This document shows positions 5,660-8,245 of a stretch of DNA of 8,245 bases, piece after piece; the first letter of the stretch is position 1, and every line of letters starts with the position of its first letter. The position numbers were made by a program, and so were the translations under genes. Origin of the DNA: Eubacteriales bacterium (GTDB taxonomy: Bacteria; Bacillota; Clostridia; Oscillospirales; CAG-272); the NCBI GenBank assembly GCA_028709565.1, contig JAQVWU010000117.1, forward strand, positions 1 to 8,245, given 5' to 3'. Below the pieces are notes generated by a model, which saw only the letters and a list, made by a program, of their open reading frames with translations, was not told the origin of the DNA and searched no databases.

Positions 5660-7805
5660 TTATCGAAAGACAGTTTATATATTTTTCCGCCAGCGCTGCC
5701 CGGTGATAGAAGTAGTGATTGGATGACTCGTAGCCTATGGACGGATTGCGCGCCTGAACCGAGGCAAGGCGCAGTGTCAGCTCCGCCTCTTCCCGGGCGA
5801 TATCGGGAAGCGAGCCGTCGGTTCTGCCGTCACGTATCCTGACGAAACGGGTCTGCAGATAAGAGGACCGGAAGTGACAATAAGCCGCTTCGGCACAGTC
5901 GGCAAGCAGTCTCAGCGCGGACGACCCGGTTAAATCGGATTCGTTTAATTCGCTCAATACCTCCACACCCCTTGCCCATCCCTCGGACAGCAGACGCAGC
6001 TGATTCTCAAAAACCTCCTCCGGGAAGACCGAACGCCATGAGTTTATATCATCATAGGGAAAGCCCACCATGGTGGCGCGGAAACCGGTAGGGCGTGGGT
6101 ACAACAGATTGGCGGTTCCGGAATTTTGAGGGGCGGTATAGGCGGTGCTTATATGAAAAGGAAATTCATCAAAAGCCTCGCTGAACAGATGACACGCCCT
6201 TTCCACCGTATCCACGGCGCCGGCGGGGAATGTATGGCTGTACAGTTCACGCAGCGAGGGCAGATCGTTTTTATAATACAGCTGATTGAGCATCGAAAAG
6301 GTAGGCGACGGAAAACCGCCCAGGGTCCAGTCGAGCAGCAGTCCGTCCACCTCTTCGGCTATCAGTCCGGTTATATGACGGTATATCTGCTCATAAGCGG
6401 GCAGAAACGGGACAAAGGAACACTCCCAGGTGTTGTTGAACTGGCATTTTGCGTAAGCGCGGTGGCTCTTTTTATGCGCGTGATTCCAGGTGGATTTGGC
6501 GTATTCGCCCGGTCCCACCACCGATATCGAATAATCGACAACACTGATCACGGTACCGCCTATATTCTTTTCGACCGCCTGTTCGCTGACCCCCATGACA
6601 ATAATCTCTTTGGGCATGAGGTCAATAATGCGGGGTATGTTGTCGGCTTCCCAGCCCCATGACCAGGCGATCATTTTGATATCCGGGTCTGCCGAAGCTG
6701 CGCCTTGATATATAAGGGTATTGATTTCGGCTATAACCTCGGCCTTCGTGCGGTTTTTGCAGCGGGGACATTCGCAGTTTTGTTCGTTTCGGTGCGAATA
6801 ACAGGAGGTTTGATTTTCCGACGCCGTTATGGTAAAAAACCCGCCCAGCCCGGGTGCGTTTTTAACGATATAGGCCGCGCCGTCATAAAGATATGATTTC
6901 ACCTCGGGCGCGGAGGTGCACAGCGAGCTGTAATCGCCGCCCGTCACCCCTTTGAGCTGCGGATATTTTTCAAAAAAGGCATTCGGCATGGTCCGGGGTT
7001 CGTTTAGATACAGATAGAGTTTGATGCCGTATCGCGACATGCGTTCTATCAGGGCGCGCAGTCCCGCGAGCCGTTCTTCATACCCCTGTGAAAGGGCCGG
7101 GTCAAACGGGAACGGCACCAGGGTATACATTACCGCCTGACACCATATGCCGTTTACCCCCACCGCTTTATACGCCGAGAGCAGTTCATCGGGAAACGAA
7201 TCGGCGGTGTCCCCCATAAATGTGTCTCCGTACAGGGCGCAATAGGAATAGGCGATGCGGTCTTCAAATCGTGGTTCGCCTTTAACGGCCGCGGAGGCTT
7301 CAACCGCGGCAAACATTTCCCTGAAGGCAAACGGTTTGGCGGTGACCGGCTCAACCGCGGAATAAAAGCCGAGGGCGGCTGCCCGGACATCATCGAGCGC
7401 CGCTTCCTCCGCGCAGGTCAGCGGTTGCCAGACCAGTTCGGGCACATCGGGTTTGGCCCGTCCGAGTTTCACGTCAAGAAAATCGTCTTCTTTAAGGGTA
7501 TACGCCAGGCGTTCCTCTGTCCAGCCCAGCAGTTCGCATATCTGGCGGTAATTCAAAAGATGCCAGTTTGCCCGTATGATTGTGATATAGCCGAGTTTGC
7601 GCCAGTCGGCATTCACGTCCGGCGGCACCGGCAGACCCATTTTCTCCGCCAGCGAGAGGATATCATTCTCCCCGGCGCCGATAACCGCCGCCAGCGCCGA
7701 GGGTTCGGCTAATTCCCAGTTTCGGAATACAAAGCAGCAAAGACGGTTGGGAAAATGCGCATAGTCTATCGTTCCCGCCTTAACGGGAGGAAGCGTATAT
7801 GACAT
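5649..7805 (-). CDS. Uncharacterised large protein with a glycoside-hydrolase-like TIM-barrel core
   Basis: This 718-residue protein is not one I can name. Residues 1-130 form a conserved lead domain with IIRANWHLLNYRQICELLGW (76-95) and TLKEDDFLDVKLG (103-115), which looks helical and may resemble a helix-turn-helix. From about 185 to 500 the pattern suggests a TIM barrel of the glycosidase superfamily related to GH20 or DUF4838-type proteins: YSYCALYGD (186-194), VGVNGIW (215-221), RYGIKLYLYLNEP (258-270), then FFTITASENQTSC (323-335) with CECPRC (344-349), IAWSWGW (379-385) and DGLLLDWTLGGFPSP (487-501). Glu330, Asp488 and Asp492 are candidate acidic active-site residues. The C-terminal third is helical and ends with GYESSNHYFYH. 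No signal peptide or membrane segment is present, so it should act in the cytoplasm. The start at 7805 is decided by GGAGG at 7813-7817, 7 bases upstream; an upstream in-frame ATG at 7901 would add a hydrophobic, AT-rich extension that includes the promoter and is rejected. Confidence 0.8.
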   Translation of the reverse strand: MSYTLPPVKAGTIDYAHFPNRLCCFVFRNWELAEPSALAAVIGAGENDILSLAEKMGLPVPPDVNADWRKLGYITIIRANWHLLNYRQICELLGWTEERLAYTLKEDDFLDVKLGRAKPDVPELVWQPLTCAEEAALDDVRAAALGFYSAVEPVTAKPFAFREMFAAVEASAAVKGEPRFEDRIAYSYCALYGDTFMGDTADSFPDELLSAYKAVGVNGIWCQAVMYTLVPFPFDPALSQGYEERLAGLRALIERMSRYGIKLYLYLNEPRTMPNAFFEKYPQLKGVTGGDYSSLCTSAPEVKSYLYDGAAYIVKNAPGLGGFFTITASENQTSCYSHRNEQNCECPRCKNRTKAEVIAEINTLIYQGAASADPDIKMIAWSWGWEADNIPRIIDLMPKEIIVMGVSEQAVEKNIGGTVISVVDYSISVVGPGEYAKSTWNHAHKKSHRAYAKCQFNNTWECSFVPFLPAYEQIYRHITGLIAEEVDGLLLDWTLGGFPSPTFSMLNQLYYKNDLPSLRELYSHTFPAGAVDTVERACHLFSEAFDEFPFHISTAYTAPQNSGTANLLYPRPTGFRATMVGFPYDDINSWRSVFPEEVFENQLRLLSEGWARGVEVLSELNESDLTGSSALRLLADCAEAAYCHFRSSYLQTRFVRIRDGRTDGSLPDIAREEAELTLRLASVQARNPSIGYESSNHYFYHRAALAEKYINCLSIINQ

Positions 7806-7889
7806 AAAAGAACCTCCGCTGTTAAATATAAACTTATAAATTTGGCATGAATAAGTGATATAGAAAAGCAATATAAAAATGCTGTATTT

Positions 7890-7917
7890 ATTATATACCA
7901 TATAAAATAAATGTCAA
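7890..7917 (-). promoter_or_regulatory. Sigma-A promoter of the large glycosidase-like gene
   Basis: On the minus strand a perfect TTGACA (7912-7917) is followed after 16 bases by a perfect TATAAT (7890-7895). Transcription would begin near 7883, giving a leader of roughly 77 bases before the start at 7805. The presence of this promoter also argues that the upstream ATG at 7901 is not used. Confidence 0.82.
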
Positions 7918-7935
7918 CCTGTATATAAAACACGG

Positions 7936-7964
7936 TTGAAATTTTATCGGTTTTGTTATATAAT
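7936..7964 (+). promoter_or_regulatory. Sigma-A promoter of rsgA
   Basis: TTGAAA (7936-7941) and a perfect TATAAT (7959-7964) are separated by the optimal 17 bases. The start would be near 7971, leaving a leader of about 38 bases to the TTG at 8009. It stands back-to-back with the minus-strand promoter: the two -35 hexamers are 18 bp apart. Confidence 0.82.
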
Positions 7965-8008
7965 ATTTATATAGTAATAAAACGAAAGTCACAAACCAAG
8001 GAGTTTTT

Positions 8009-8245
8009 TTGACAGGCATTAAAGAAAGGCCCGTGCTGGCCGGCAGAATCGTTTCCCTCACCGGCGGACTGTATACCGTCGCTGCGGAGACGGGAAATAT
8101 ACCCTGCCGTGCCCGCGGTCTGTTCAGGCATGAGAATGTTACACCGCTGGTAGGCGACATCGTTGAGGTTATCCCCGAAGAGAACGGCGAAGGTTCCATC
8201 AAGACAATACTGCCCCGCAAAAACGCCCTCCGCCGTCCGCCCGTC
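8009..8245 (+). CDS. rsgA: Ribosome small-subunit-dependent GTPase A, N-terminal 79 residues, cut by window edge
   Basis: RsgA (YloQ/YjeQ) is a circularly permuted GTPase that helps mature the 30S ribosomal subunit. The visible part is its N-terminal OB-fold domain: LAGRIVSLTGGLYTV (residues 10-24), CRARGLFRHENVTPLVGD (33-50), then GEGSIKTILPRKNALRRPPV (60-79), all characteristic of the family. The GTPase motifs and the C-terminal zinc domain lie beyond the right edge. The start codon is TTG, chosen because AAGGAG at 7998-8003 lies 5 bases upstream and the family lead is complete from there; no ATG is available nearby in frame. It has its own good sigma-A promoter and is divergent from the large glycosidase-like gene, with which no functional link is evident. 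In Firmicutes rsgA is often followed by rpe and thiN, which cannot be checked here. Confidence 0.95.
   Translation, partial: MTGIKERPVLAGRIVSLTGGLYTVAAETGNIPCRARGLFRHENVTPLVGDIVEVIPEENGEGSIKTILPRKNALRRPPV

Noticed and set aside
5609..5842. Plus-strand ORF starting with repeated YWLLVIG
   Set aside because: The repeated peptide is the translation of the TTGGTTA array. The rest is antisense to the large glycosidase-like gene.
7827..7838. TATAA-AC-TTATA inverted repeat in the leader of the large gene
   Set aside because: Short and purely AT-rich in an AT-rich leader; such a repeat is expected by chance.
7806..7901. 32-residue hydrophobic N-terminal extension of the large gene, which could look like a signal or membrane segment
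   Set aside because: The extension is AT-rich, overlaps the TATAAT of the promoter and upstream of the mapped SD. The start at 7805 has an excellent GGAGG, so the apparent signal segment is an artefact.
7891..8220. Minus-strand ORF of 109 codons opposite rsgA
   Set aside because: It lies antisense to rsgA and across both divergent promoters, with low-complexity AT-rich translation at its end.

Overview
The window looks like a chromosomal segment of an endospore-forming member of the Firmicutes, most likely class Clostridia. Genes are moderately GC-rich and separated by very AT-rich spacers. The lineage call rests on a GerA/SpoVAF-type spore germination protein, strong GGAGG-type ribosome binding sites, sigma-A style promoters and a TTG-started rsgA. 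No taxonomic search was possible.

Layout. Left part, minus strand: pyridoxal/pyridoxamine kinase (2871-2020), a 266-bp heptanucleotide array (1724-1989), an ECF transporter S component (1699-1196), a cyclase-family (kynurenine-formamidase-like) metal hydrolase (1174-572) and the N-terminal part of proA (525 to the left edge). Divergent from the kinase is a stand-alone SpoVAF-like germination gene (3015-4400, plus). It converges on a class I SAM-dependent methyltransferase (5552-4413, minus). Upstream of that lies a second, shorter heptamer array (5592-5659), which supplies the stop codon of a large uncharacterised TIM-barrel glycosidase-like protein (7805-5649, minus). That gene is transcribed divergently from rsgA (8009 to the right edge, plus), with two clear back-to-back sigma-A promoters between them.

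How the genes may work together. Most are unrelated housekeeping or accessory genes. The one plausible functional pair is the B6 kinase and the ECF S component, which could form a vitamin uptake-and-trap unit (inference). ProA is proline biosynthesis, RsgA is 30S ribosome maturation, and the SpoVAF-like protein belongs to the spore inner membrane.

The most unusual content is non-coding. The 38-unit heptamer array keeps perfect register and has a higher-order pattern of unit variants. The second array uses a nearly identical heptamer in the opposite orientation. The kinase/germination intergenic region carries three stacked inverted repeats, one close to the Rex operator consensus. I found no RNA genes, CRISPR array, insertion sequence, phage gene or defence system.
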